Source: Acanthochlamys bracteata (lineage: Eukaryota > Streptophyta > Magnoliopsida > Pandanales > Velloziaceae). From it: 64,000 bases of DNA. Numbering within the stretch: position 1 is the first letter of the stretch; the number at the start of each line of letters is the position of its first letter. Position numbers and translations under genes: made by a program. The notes under the pieces are model-generated. The model was given only the letters and a program-made list of their open reading frames with translations. It was not told where the DNA came from and searched no databases. Location of the stretch: assembly GCA_019914995.1 (NCBI GenBank), contig CM034129.1:558001-622000 (forward strand), in the 5' to 3' direction. This document shows, one piece after another, positions 14,040 through 26,345 of this stretch.

Positions 14040-17000
14040 TTGATGATCATTCGGAAAGATTTTGTAATTTGAACCGTCTCCCTTGGATGTCTTTAGCTTG
14101 CAGATGTTAGAAAGAATCTCCATATCGTAGGGTCAACATGTGACCAGGTATCTACCACTTTAGTGTACAAACATACATGCGCAAGCACATTCATAGACAC
14201 TTCTCTTTTCCTCTTTTGTTCTAAAGATGTTGCTTCACAGATCCGCAACTCTGGCAAATTGAAGGAAATCATGAAGAAAATACTATACCTTGGCAATACC
14301 TTGAACCAGGGCACAGCAAGAGGTAATAACAAGCTAGGAATCCCGTTGGTGTAGTTTCTGGTTGATAGCACTGATTATCTCCTTTATAATGCATACCCAG
14401 AAGTTGGGTAAGTTTGAGTTACTTAGTAGAAATCATGTGTCTTTTGAATTATTTCTTCTAGGTTGTTTATTTGCTTCAATACATGTAGTCTTTTGTCGCT
14501 GCTGGTTAGAAGTTTGCCTTTGTCTTGACTTTCTCAGTAGTACCTTCAGTTTGTTGCTAGTATTTGTGCTAAACATTGACGTGACAAAGGTACTGTTGGT
14601 CATTTATCTCGTGATAACTTACTTGTATGCAACTGATACAACTAATCTTGTCCCACATGGTGAGCTTGGTGGCACGAATTCTTCGCAAGAATGTTCTATT
14701 TGATAATTAATGTACGCTTTGAAGTAGTTTCTGCAGTGTATCTTCTATTTGACATGGACTAAGTTATCTAAAGAGATGTAGCTCTCCATGATGTATTAAG
14801 AAACTTATTGGGCTATATATTCTTAATGACACTATATCCATTTTGCAAATCTTCAGTTAATCATATCATTCATTTTCTCGTATATGCTGCTAAACTATTT
14901 TCTTGTTAGCACAGGTTCAGCTGTTGGTTTCCGTCTTGACAGCCTTCTTAAACTGGCAGATACTCGAGCCACTACTAGTAGAATGACATTGATGCATTAT
15001 CTATGTAAGGTAATGCCATATCCTTTCGGGTAAAAGCTATTTGATCATATTTGTGAAATTATGTGTTGTTCTGGTTAGTATGATAGCTCTTAGATTGATG
15101 AAAAATGCTAAGGCTAATGTGTCGCATTCATGCTATTCTGTATATTCGTTGCACTATGATAAGGTGTAGCATTATGTACATTGATGAACAGGAAGCAGTA
15201 GTATGATTATTGTACACTATGCCAACAGCATCTTTACACGTGGATTGCTTTAGAATTAATTGCATAAAAATATCCGTAGGCTTTGATTGTAAAATAGATC
15301 TGTCACGTTTTTTGCAGAACCTATTATAGATTGAAATTTTAATAGGATTGAGGTTTAAATCGTGCAGTATGTTTTTAGTTGGCATCACAAATACCTATGT
15401 TCTCTGGACTATAAAATATTTAATCTGGCATTGCATGTTAAGTAGGAACTAGGAAGCTCAGAACAAGGGACTATGATTTCATGATATGTTCTTGGATACA
15501 TGTCCAAGAAATGTCCGGAGTAGTGCATAGATGTCCAACATGGTCATGACACTTTGCTAGAATTGTGGTACTTCCCTAGTCAGTATACTTTCGTGGTGGA
15601 AGTATCATTAGGAATGTCGGTAATTTTAAAAATTACAATTGATGGAAAGATCTAGCTGTGTGGTGATACCTTGTGTAACCCAGGGGTTATTTCATCTATT
15701 TTAAAATGTAAAGGACATCTAAACCGATTAGAAATGCACGAAGATATATAATATATGCAAACTTGTGTCTTATTTGAAATCAATAGCTGACTTACCTTTG
15801 TCTTAAGAGAAGTCTTTCTGGTTTATTTAGAACCTATAACAAATGTTTTCAATACTTATTTGCTCTTTCAGCCCCTAGATTACTAGTACCTATGATCTGT
15901 TCAGAGCATTCTTAATAGACTTTGATTTACCGTAATACTTTCTTGTTTATTTAAAACCTATAACAAACGTTTTCAATATTTCTTTGCTCTTTAGGCCCCA
16001 CGATTAAAAGTACCTATGGTCCATTTAGAGCATCTTAAGAGACTTCGTTTGATGTCATACTTTGCGGCTGTTATATGCTGTTTTGTACTGGAAACATTAT
16101 TCTGTTGATGCACAAAGGGTGAAACTGTGGACTTGTTTCTTGTATGACTTGTTTCATGTCAAAAGTTCAGTTGAGGGCATGCAAGAATTTGTCTCTCCTA
16201 AAATATGTTCTCTGATCAGGCTGGATGAGTGATCACATTCAAATAAACTTTGGTCAGTGATCATTAGATCATACTGTGTGCTCAGTAATTGATTATTTAG
16301 AGAAATTCCATGAATGCAGTTTAGGCATTGATCAAGATGTCAACTACCTTGAAGACACTATTAATGTGCTTTGTTTCATTTATAGTGTTATCCTACTGTT
16401 TTTGCTTATGGCAAAACTGCCAACCTAAGTATATGCCAGTCATATTTCACAGGTTCTTGCGTCAAGACAACCACATCTTTTGGATTTTCATGAGGATCTT
16501 GTTAGCTTGGAAGCTGCATCCAAGGTTGTAATCTCTCATACTGTTATATCGAATGACTATACATTTTTGCTTATACTGTATGCATTTAGATACAACTGAA
16601 GATCTTGGCTGAGGAAATGCAAGCTGTGGTCAAAGGGTTAGAGAAGGTTGAAAATGAGCTAAGAGCTTCACAAGCTGATGGCCCTGTGTCAGAGATTTTC
16701 TGCAAGGTATGTCTACTTTCAATTTGATGGTCCTGTAAATGGACTTTTTGACAGTCTATTGCGAAGCTTCTTTTTCTTTTTATCTTGAAGATCTTTTTCC
16801 ATTTCCCACTCATGTCTGCATGCTTATCATTCAATCATTACAAGTGAATAGGCCTCTTCCACAATGACTTGATTTCTAGTGAATAGCTCCACAATTACAC
16901 CTTCAACAAAGATTTTTGTGGACCATGTCATTACATTGCTCTAGAACAAAGGCCTGAAAGCATTTAGTTATGGATGCTTTTCTCGCCACTAAGTTTGTAA

Positions 17001-18421
17001 TGTATGACTGGTCATCTTGGAGGCCTTATACCACGCATCAAGTGATAGTTATTTACCCTACATCTGGGGATTTTAAAATATTTTGTTGATCTCAATCTCC
17101 AACCACCAGGAAATGGCTTGTATGGACCAGTGAAGCTTGTTAGCTAACCCACAATATCAATTCTAAAGTTAACATGCATCACCAATGATTTATTTTTGGA
17201 AGTGCTTATTAAGATTATGGGTGTTGTGCAGTCCTTGAAAGAGTTCATTGCTGTTGCTGGAGCAGAAGTGAGGTCCTTATCATCAACTTATGTGTCTGTG
17301 GTATGTAGCAAACTTATTTAACACATATTTCATTGATCATACAGTTTCTCACTTTGTTACTATACGAGTCTCCTTTCTTACCTATTGGTCATTCAGGGAC
17401 AAAATGCAGATGCCCTTGCCCAGTATTTTGGTGAAGATCCAGCTCGTTGCCCTTTTGAACAAGGTTAAGTTTTGTACAAAAGCTGATTATAAACTTTATT
17501 ATACTTACACCTATAGCTTGCCACTGAAATCTGCATCCTTTTTGTTATTTTTACCATGTGCCCACCGCTTTTCCTGGATTCTAGTTGTCTGTTTATTACA
17601 AGTTTTGTTTTCTGAGATTGTCTTCAATTCGAGGAGAGAAAGGATCAAAATTCATCATATAGGGCCTTCTAGGTCCTCAATGATAGTTTTATGCATGTAT
17701 TCATATAGTAGGAATTCTGGAATAGATAAAGTAGGAACTTCTAGTTCTGAAATCCTGATTATCCGTGTCAGAATCCTACTTTTCTGGCAGGGTTTCGCCA
17801 ATTTCAGGCATCGACTAACTTGATAGACAAACCAATGCAGCGCAATAAAAAGGGGGGATGTAAGGAGAGGAGGGAGGTAGGACAAAGAGGACCTCTATGT
17901 TACTCCGTAATTTAAAAGATGAATAAAATACCAAAACGGCAATTGTTAAAAGGAATAAAAGTATATAAAACTTCTTTCACTTTTTTTTTTTGAATTTCTT
18001 GGTTTTACATGTAGTCGATACTTGCCAACCTTTGTCCTGGTTGTTATCTTGTTTTTTGGTTTCTTCTCCACATCTATATTCTGATGTTCTCTTGAATTCA
18101 GAGTTTCTGTTAGTGTTAAAATTCCTGTACAGTTGTTTTTGTTTTAGTGCTGAAATGGGTTTGCATTTCTCTGCTACTTTAAGTAGGAGTTGCTTAATCA
18201 TTAGTAACTACAAACATGCAGTTGTTGCCACTCTTTTGAACTTCATAAAGTTGTTTCGAAGAGCTCATGAGGAGAACTGCAAGCAAGAGGAACTTGAGAA
18301 GAAAAAGGCCCAGAAGGCAGCAGAAACTGAGAAAGCTGAAGTTGAGAAGAAAAAGATTCAGCTAGTGGGAGATACAGAGGACTGCAGAGCCACTGAAACA
18401 ATGCAAGATAAGCCCAGATGA
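4344..18421 (+). CDS. Class II formin-like protein (PTEN-like, C2, FH1, FH2)
   Basis: Nucleates and elongates actin filaments through FH2; the PTEN/C2 part of class II plant formins binds membrane lipids. Seventeen exons: 4344-4416, 4959-5659, 5731-5952, 6028-10880, 11713-11830, 12570-12641, 13011-13109, 13196-13237, 13892-13972, 14097-14147, 14241-14322, 14915-15009, 16453-16524, 16590-16706, 17232-17300, 17397-17463, 18222-18421. All joins keep frame, giving about 2,337 aa. The start [19 protein letters not shown] is typical of the class. The PTEN-like domain covers about residues 25-185 and C2 about 190-330. An acidic repeat region covers about 455-1220, and Ser/Pro-rich then polyproline FH1 about 1300-1915. 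FH2 starts near residue 1920 ([13 protein letters not shown]) and includes [11 protein letters not shown] and [10 protein letters not shown]. The Lys/Glu-rich tail is probably coiled coil. The phosphatase loop is HCERGGWP (His126-Cys127), without the catalytic Arg. Remembered Arabidopsis class II formins are about 1,100-1,650 aa, so this one is unusually long because of exon 4. Confidence 0.96.
6397..8700 (+). repeat. Six degenerate acidic repeats inside formin exon 4
   Basis: Repeat units begin near 6397, 6727, 7087, 7564, 7951 and 8335, each opening with a variant of AEIYxSE. Later shared blocks read like LExLxLAxExESK, a D/E-rich DDDxR or NDERQ segment, and a cysteine or charged block ending in KEVG. 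Unit lengths are about 330-480 bases. Reading frame is kept throughout. The units are highly diverged, so the array is old. It accounts for much of the protein's extra length. Confidence 0.75.
9940..10740 (+). repeat. FH1 polyproline minisatellite in the formin
   Basis: This stretch encodes roughly sixteen to twenty units of about 36-48 bases. Each is a run of 4-8 prolines followed by a spacer such as GGYGNA, GGWGNA, GGFGST or RGNGNA. Tandem DNA of this kind can change copy number by slippage. In formins the proline tracts recruit profilin-actin. Confidence 0.9.
13988..14040. repeat. Compound microsatellite (CG)n(CA)n(TA)n in formin intron 9
   Basis: Alternating pyrimidine-purine DNA runs from CG through CA/AC to TA repeats just inside the intron after 13972. 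The stretch ends about 55 bases before the next exon. It is likely to be length-polymorphic, and alternating CG/CA DNA can adopt Z-DNA. Confidence 0.9.
15821..16068 (+). repeat. Tandem duplication in formin intron 12
   Basis: Two imperfect copies of about 124 bases lie head to tail (15821-15944 and 15945-16068). Both contain the run ACCTATAACAAA(T/C)G and a pyrimidine tract resembling a splice acceptor. They lie deep in the 1.4 kb intron 15010-16452. Confidence 0.7.
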
Positions 18422-21348
18422 AATTGACCTTGCTAAAAATAATGGTTAATTTGCATATTGCTTGCCTACCTAGGTAAGCACTCTTCTGCAGTTGCCCATG
18501 ATTTTGCACTGAAATTGAAAGAGAAAATCTTGAAGAGAATCTGTTCTAAGCATGTTTTGACGACAGCTATGTAGCAAATTAATGAACAGTATGTTGTTCT
18601 ACCTCTATGCATAAGATACAAATAAAAACACCAGGAAGGAGCAACAATGAATCTTTGTTTATTGACTAATGACTGCAGGATTTTCTAATGGCAATTGTTA
18701 ATGGATGATGGAGCGCCCGGTGTAGAATCAGACCTTTGTACAGAGCTAACACTCCTAGGTTCCTTTTGTAAAGCTGATTGCTATTTATCGTTTTAGTTTT
18801 CTTTTCCTTTTTGTCCTGCCTCATATGAGGAAGATTAGGATATAGATCTCATACCATAGGTTCGAAAGGTATGTGAGAGTGTAAGAGCGTCTTGTAAAAT
18901 CTGTTAGAATATTGCGAAGGTAGAATGTTAAAGCAGCTTGCGAAATGCTTTCAATTGTTACATTTTTACGCACTTTCTGTTCCCAGATTAGACATCAGAT
19001 GCCCTATGTAGTCTTTGCTAATGAAACCGACTTTTGTGTAGTTCCTGTTCAGCAGGGTATTTTGTTTGTAGAAGCTGACTGATGCTGTCTTAGTTTACAG
19101 CAAAAGATCTTCAAAGAAGGAAGCAAGTCTGCGGATCTCTACAAGTGGTGAGGTATTTTATGAATCCTCATGTTTTCAATTACTTGGAGAAACTGTGTTT
19201 GTGTTATAATAGTCAAACAACAGTGGTTTTCTTTTTAATGAGAACTAATAGTGTTTTTCTTATGGAATTTCCACATGACATATGGCTTGGTCCTATTATG
19301 CAAGACTCCTTGCTTAAGGAAAGTTTTATGTGATCTTCATTTTTCTACACTTGGCAAAGATTTCTAGTAAATCTGGATGTGCTAATGATACACTTTATAC
19401 TTCTGAAAGTTTACTTTGTCATTTGTGTATATAGCTATAATGATTCAAGGATTTCAATTTTTTATCTGGATGCAAGACAAGTAATCTTATATATCTCCAA
19501 TTGAAAAGAATCATATAGTTCATTCAGCGTTCATTGTTTTGGAGAAAGATATCTACATCATTTTTCTGGACTTAGCATCTATATCTGCTTGGCGATGCCG
19601 GTACCTGAGCACCTTCTGCATGTGAGATTTACAGTTTCAAATGATTGAAAAGAAGAGTGCGACAAAGCAGGTTGAATCTCATGGTTTGAAGCTTTCACTG
19701 GGCATTCTGTGAGATCACTGATGCTGAAGAAAGGGTGGTTCTGATTGGGATCACGTTCTCAATACTTTTGATCCAAATCTTAAGCTGCACTGCGGTCTTT
19801 CTTCTTGTCTTAAATTCCTGGTAAGCAGCTGAGTTCTGAACTGCTCGCTGCAAAAAATTCGTTGACATCTGAGCAGCAAAGCAAGTTCACTGGTGTTGGT
19901 ATCTAGCTGATACTGAAAGTAGTATCCATTAAAGTCATCACTAGTGTTCTATATACTGTAGAGACGTAGTGCAGAATTTATCTTTCACGAGATCAACTGA
20001 TTTGACAAAACTATAATCATTGGAAGTAATAAATTCTCTGATTACGTGATAATCTTCTATTTATGCTTGACTAAAGTCACTAAACTGGATTGGTTTCATG
20101 TCTGGAACGTGTTACTTCTATCAGAGAACGACTTTCCTGATTGAAATGCCGGTGACAGGAGTGGAGAATAACCATGAATGCAGCTTTTCCATGTCAACAC
20201 TTATTTTATATTTGGCAGTATTTATTGAAAAAAACATTTTATAAAAAGTATTTTAAAATTAAATTTTATTTTTTTATTATAAAAAATAATAAAAATAGTT
20301 AGTAATAAGATTTTATATTTTTAAAATTTAAAAAAATTTATAAAATATTTTAAAAATTTTATTAAAAATATAAAATAAAAAATAAGAATAAAAAAAGTTT
20401 TTAACTTCTCTCAAATATCTATTTAGTGTCTGATTTTTAATATAAAAACGAGTTATTAAAAATAAATAGCATTATAAGAAATGATTTAAATTTTTATAAT
20501 TGTTCTAGAAAGAAAAAACTAAAATAATTTTTGTATTTTCTTGTATAGTCGAAAGTGAATAGAAAATGATTCTTTAGTAGAATTAAATGAGTTTTATGAA
20601 TAGAAAGAACACACGCTAACTGTATACATGTTTACAATCTAAACAATTTTTTTTTCTCCGAGGCAAAGAAGCCATTTTCATTTCAGGAACTCTTCTTGTT
20701 CGCGACCAACTTTTTTCACTGTCTGTATTGCTGCTAGCAATCCTCGGCCGTCGGGCGTAATAATGAGAGAGAAACTTTGATTCTCTTATGTAGAAGATAA
20801 CATGCATGATTCGATATTCAGAAGAAAATTAGGATATTTCTTTTGGCCAAATCGGTCTTTATAATGCTAAATAGATATGTTCGCCCAATCTTGAAAATTG
20901 TAATTTATACATTGTTTGTATAGAATTCTCTTTCGCGAATATTGGCCTTGATATTCTAAAATAAATACAAGTGACCTAACTTGAAACTAGTAATTTCTTA
21001 CTTCAAGCACAATGCCAAAAAAGCTACTACAGATGAATCAATGAAGAGTGAAGGTTTTCGTTCAAATCAAACACAGATGCCAAAAAAGCTCTTACTTTAA
21101 TGGGGCTGATTTGAAGAGAACACGCTCAAATCAAACAAATAAATAAATAAATTCAAGTGAAGGTTTTCGTTCTCTCGCTCTCTTCTTCTTCTGCTTCTCT
21201 TCTTCTTCTTTTTCTCTCTCGCCAATTGATGTAAATGTAATTGACAACTCTATTTCTCTCTGAAGCCCAAAAAAATATAGAAACAAATTATTCGAACTCG
21301 AACTCTTCGTACGATTTCTGTTCTCTATAATTTCAATCTTCTGTTAAA
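18422..21348. other. Formin 3' UTR and intergenic DNA
   Basis: The formin 3' UTR begins at 18422, and an AATAAA at 18621-18626 could serve as a poly(A) signal. No coding frame further along can be supported. About 20210-20440 is AT-rich with weakly similar inverted ends, probably a decayed small TIR element. About 21160-21235 is a CT/CTT-rich tract just before the next gene and is probably its leader. Confidence 0.5.
21011..21172 (+). repeat. Partial tandem duplication upstream of the S-acyltransferase gene
   Basis: The strings ATGCCAAAAAAGCT, TCAAATCAAACA and GTGAAGGTTTTCGTTC each occur twice in this stretch (the last at 21048 and 21157). The spacing differs between pairs, so the duplication has since been rearranged. 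It lies 180-340 bases upstream of the start codon. Confidence 0.65.
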
Positions 21349-24300
21349 ATGAGGAAGCATGGATTGCAGCTTCCTTATCATCCTCTGCAGGTATGGATTT
21401 AGTTTCCATTATTTCTCTGTTCTTTTTTGGTGAGATTTGTAGAGAAATCGATAATCGATTTGGTGTCGATTGTTTTGTTTGCAGGTGACCGCAATGGCTG
21501 TGTTCCTGGGACTTGGTTTCGGTTTCTATGTGTTCTTCGTTCCATTTATTGGGAGGAAAATTTATCAGTATGTGGTGTTGGGTCTCTATACTCCACTTGT
21601 AAGCCATTTCTTCGAACACCTTTTCATGCGCTTTCCTGTTTTCCTCTGAATAATTAAATGATGTTCCTCCATTGCTTTTGGTTCTCTAGATCTTTGTTTT
21701 TGTTTATCATAATTTCGTTTTGTGGTTTTATCATTGCTTTGATCTAGGAAGTTCGTTGAATGTAAATTTGAGGTTTAGTGAAATTGTTGAAGAGAGTTTT
21801 ATATATTTCTTGTTTCTAGTACAGGCAATTGTTCATCTTCATATTGAGGCAGTTACTGGTAGTTTTCGAAAGGATGTAGATAGTGAAATGGTGCTTTGGT
21901 TCTGGTTAATTTCACTCTGTACATGCTGCATAAAACATGATTGATCTGCAGAAGTGGTACATACGTTTTGTTGCGTTGATATATCATGGTGATGACTACA
22001 TTCTCTTATAATAGAAAAAACGTTCTGGCTCCTCCTTTTATCTGTACCATGGATACATCCCGTAAATGGAGATATTGAAACTTTCTTCTTCTTTTTCAAT
22101 ATTTTTCAGGTTGTATGTGTCTACATTTTGTATGTCTGGTGTTCTGCAACAGATCCTGTAGATCCTAGCGTCTTGAGGTCCAACAAGAAGTACGAACATA
22201 GTCTAACGAAGTTCTTAGTGATGGAACTGCCAGTTAAGGTAATGATGGCTCATAACACATTTAGACGGTATTCCCAATAGCTTTGTGTAATATATGTCTG
22301 ATACATTTGAAGGACATAGCTCTTTCGACCGCAAAACACAGTTTCGTTGATTTGTCTCTCTCTCTTTCTTGTCTAAACAGCATTCCCCTCAACCATCTCC
22401 GGAGCAGCAAATGTGTGAAGATGGGATGTTTTACTGCAGTCAGTGCGAAGTTGAGGTACATCGCGTGCGAAATGCATGACTGTGTTTCTATTTGCAAGTT
22501 TATAATGCTTATCTTCTTCTTGATGAATATACTATGCACAGTGGTATCAATTGACCTCACCTGTATCTCTTATTTATATATGCTGTCACTATATATAGTG
22601 CTCTGGGTATAGAAAATAATCTGACGGTGTAAATGATGCTGCCAATGCGAATAATACCTTAACCTTGTATACAACTCTTTGGATGAGATTAGTTGTTGAA
22701 ATGTTGCAGGTCTTCAAATATAGTAAGCATTGTAAAGTCTGTGATAAGTGTGTGCTTGGCTTTGATCATCATTGCAAGGTACACAATTCTCATTCTCATG
22801 TCAGCTACATTTCCAGTTATTAGGCCTGAATGTCTTTTGCTCACTTAAAAATGCAGTGGCTCAATAATTGTGTAGGGAAGAAGAATTATGGACGGTTCTT
22901 CATCCTCTTGATTTCTGCAGTTCTCCTGGTAGACACAATTCAGTTGTAACTAATCTCTTCTTTAAATATATTTGCGTGATATTAACCTTTCTGCCTTCTA
23001 TATCTCTACAAAACATTATGTACAATTTGACTCCGAGTAATTGTCAGCCATCATATGTAATTATGTATGACATGGCCATATTTTTCATGGCATTCATTAG
23101 TCAGGAACTGCAATAAGCATTTGGTTCCAGGTCTTTTTCATCTAGGTTGCTTGTTGACAGGTCTCCATTTGGGCTCGACTTTGCAGCTTATTCTGCAATC
23201 AGCAACTGGAGTTTTTATTCTGGTCATAGCTTTTCATAAGCGGGATCAATTCACTATGAAGATTGCCTCAAATTTGGGAAGCAGCTTTTCTGTGGTGCCC
23301 TATGTTGTTGTGGTGGTGAGGGTGAAAAATTCCTCTCTATCTTAGACATCTACAAAGAGTTCTGGTGGGCTCTTTACACCTGCATCCTATCTAACAAGGC
23401 AGTCTTACAAATTTGCAGGCTTCCTTTACGTCACTAGCAATTGTGGCTGCTTTACTGCTTACTCAACTTTGCTTCTTCCATGTTCTTCTGATAAAAGAGG
23501 TAGACGGGTCTAAGGAATATAAAAAATTGCTATAGTTCTTGGCTTTACTATCAACATTTAGGCTCTAAAATTGGTACTAGTGGGATAAGGTTTTAGTTGT
23601 TGTTTTCAGTAGTTGCAAGCACAATTGTTGCCTGGATGTCTAATTTATGGATGACTAGAGATAATTTGTAGTTCTTGCTTAACTATGACGAAAGCATGGA
23701 AAATAAGTTCATTCGTGTATAATTTAATTGGCAGGGTATTAGCACCTATGATTACATCTTAGCCTTGAGAGAGCAGAAAGGTCAAACTGATGATGGTCAG
23801 CTAAGTCCACAGATTTATCCAGTACGCGCTCTCGCTGGATTTAGCATTGCTTATTCTTCTGCGGGAATGCAGCATGGAGCATGGTGTACTCCTCCGCGAC
23901 TATTTCTTGAAGATCAGGTTTAATATGCTAACATCTTTATTATTAGTGATCCCGTTACTCAAATATGTGCAACTCTGATCTGCAACGATAACGAGTAAGA
24001 AAATGATGGGTGTAGCATGTATCTGTAATTTGATTTGACATGTCTTTGCAGTTGGATGTAATTCCTCGACAATATGGTCCATCTCATCTGCAATATGTTT
24101 CTGCGGGTAAAAAAATTTCTAGGGTGCAATCAAGAAAGAGAACTACTCCACCTCTAAAACTTAGTCCGTGGAGCTTGGCAAGATTGAATGCAGAGGATAT
24201 TTCAAGAGTAGCTGATCAAGCAAGGGGGAAATCTAAAACTCATCACCCAGTTGTGAGGAAGGATAATCTGGTGGAGGAAGAACTGGATTATAGTAGCCCT

Positions 24301-24726
24301 TCTACTAGCAGTGGTGGCATTGTTAGTGTTGACAGCAAAAGTCGAAGTGCTGAGATAAACAGGCCAACCACTGGGCACTACCATGAATCACTTCCAGGAA
24401 TATTTGCCAGTGGTATTGACACTGACAGTAGCAAGATAGCTGTAGAACCATTCCCACCAGTACCACCTCATCATTATCATTCAAGAACATCACAACGGAC
24501 AGCTGGAGTTATGTCTTCTGCTCCTGTTGCCTCTTCACCTGCTTACATTTCTGAGTCAAGTGACCTCCGTCTATTCTGGGTGCCCACTGGAGCTGAAGAA
24601 CATCAAAGGTTATCGTCTCTCTTATCTGCTCGTATTGCTTCACAAATGAGGACCCCCCGTCATTCAAGGTCTGTAAGTGATGGATATGAAGCATCAGGAG
24701 GCGAAGACAGTGATCAGGCTTCGTGA
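21349..24726 (+). CDS. DHHC-type protein S-acyltransferase (palmitoyltransferase)
   Basis: Transfers palmitate from acyl-CoA to cysteines of membrane-associated proteins. Ten exons: 21349-21390, 21485-21598, 22110-22238, 22381-22455, 22710-22778, 22857-22928, 23187-23315, 23419-23499, 23735-23917, 24052-24726. All joins keep frame, giving 522 aa. The start MRKHGLQLPYHPLQ matches plant enzymes of this subgroup. Four membrane segments lie at about residues 16-35, 45-65, 155-190 and 205-235. The cysteine-rich domain runs from about 110 to 155 (FYCSQCEVE to KNYG) with an intact Asp139-His140-His141-Cys142. After the last membrane segment come GISTYDYI, GAWCTPPRLFLEDQ and a long Ser-rich cytosolic tail ending SDGYEASGGEDSD. 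This tail places it with the long-tailed plant PATs (PAT18-22 type); the exact orthologue is uncertain. I see no defects. Confidence 0.95.
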
Positions 24727-25325
24727 AGAACTGCACGGAAAACATTGCAACAGAACAGTTTGCTACTTGATTCGGGTCATAGTGGGGTGGCTGATGAGTA
24801 GCTCTGTAAGCATGTGTAAATATTTTGATTTCAGATCACCATAAAAGTTGACGGAGGCTGAACAGGAAATGTTCATGCATGCGCTGACTGCAATGTCCCT
24901 ACTCTACTGACAACATTTTTGTTGATATATTGTTGTTACGGGAACACAGATAGTTGGATAGATAGTTAACACGAACACGATATGATTTTAGAATACAATC
25001 ATGAAAATTGCTTGCAAGTAGAAGCTGTACGAATTTTGACATTAGAAGGGTTATGATATACATACATGCTTTTTGTCTGACTTTTAACAGTGACAGAATG
25101 TTTGACAATATGAAATCGAGAGTATTTGTTGATGCTGTATAGAATTTGCAACAAAATGAATGAAACAAAAATCTTCCCCTGACATGTTCTACAGAATTTG
25201 CTGAAACTTTAAGGGCTGCAAAAAGAATGTATCCTGTGGCTTCAGTTCAATTATGTAATAACAGTTTCTATCATCGCTGCAAATCCAGTGCTGAATTGCT
25301 GCTGCAACTCTTTTAAAACATGCAA
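24727..25325. other. 3' UTR of the S-acyltransferase gene and short intergenic stretch
   Basis: No gene can be supported. The stretch carries the likely 3' UTR of the upstream gene, and the short open frames on either strand have no recognisable content. Confidence 0.5.
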
Positions 25326-25379
25326 CTAACAATAATAGTAACAATGAACAGAAAGAGAATGAATATAAGAAATCATTGA

Positions 25380-25691
25380 AAACTCCATGACCAAACGTAA
25401 ACTGATGATCAAATCAAAAGGCTTCATGATTCTGTACTGAAACAAAGCTTCAGTAAAAGCTTGAGGTTGAGAAGTGAGAAGAGTTAAGAGCTTGTTTGAA
25501 ATCCGACAGCTACAAAAACAGAATTTAATCACGAAGAAGTCGTTAGCAACGGCGAAGAAGATAAGTGAATGAAAGCTTGTGAGAGAAGCTGAGAAAGGGA
25601 AGATAAGGACTGTGGCAATGGAGGTGAATGAATTGAAGCATTGAAAGAACGCATGTATTGATCTTCTCATGATCTTGCATGGTTTCTCCAT
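25380..25691 (-). pseudogene. Decayed fragment of a plant multi-pass membrane protein gene
   Basis: On the minus strand an ATG at 25691 opens with MEKPCKIMRRSIHAFFQCF and then a first hydrophobic segment ending IFPFSAS. After that the plausible continuation (LLSQAF, later VAVGFQTSS and LFSLLNLK) lies in another frame and is cut by in-frame stops. This looks like the start of a plant membrane protein family whose members are usually about 300 aa. No continuing frame exists downstream. I infer at least one frameshift and two stops. The family assignment comes from memory of similar N-termini. It could instead be a short real protein of about 120 aa. Confidence 0.4.
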
Positions 25692-26345
25692 TCTTTGAAA
25701 TTTTTTTTTTGGATTGAGAAAAACAATGAACGGATGGATGAAATGTGGGTGGTATTTGTATGTGAAATGTTTGTTTTTGGTAATTCATGGAAAGTGGTTG
25801 TTTATAGCAAATCACGAACCATCGGTTTGAAATGTTTATAAGATCGAAACTTTTCTAAGAAAAATATTTTTATTATATTCTAGAAAGTGAAATTTATCTT
25901 TTTAATTGAAAAAATAAAAATAAAATTTGTAACGTAGAATTTCTATACAATTTTAAATATTTTATAAAAAATATATAATTTATTAAAAAGATAAAATAAA
26001 ATATGGATGAATAAAAAGTACTCTATCAGCACCATATTTTTGGTAATTCATGTAAAATAAGCAGTCCACATTAGCCCAATTAATTTAACCCAATTAAGTT
26101 TGGGCCTGTTTAACGATTCTTACCGGACCTATCATAGATTTTGATCTGCTCAATTAAGCCCACACATTGCTACGAATAATTGGCCCAAAAAGAATGGGTC
26201 ACACACACTTTATTAACACACGTCCCTCGAGTTACATTCTAAAACAGAACCATCCCGAATCGATCAACCAATCAAAACCTAATCAATCACTCCATTTCTT
26301 TGCGTACGCGGTCCGAATTCTTTGCTTCTACAACCAACCCAAACC
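25692..26345. other. Intergenic stretch
   Basis: AT-rich in the first part (about 25860-26010). The last 200 bases are more GC-rich and probably hold the promoter and leader of the gene starting at 26346. I see no clear TATA box. Confidence 0.4.
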
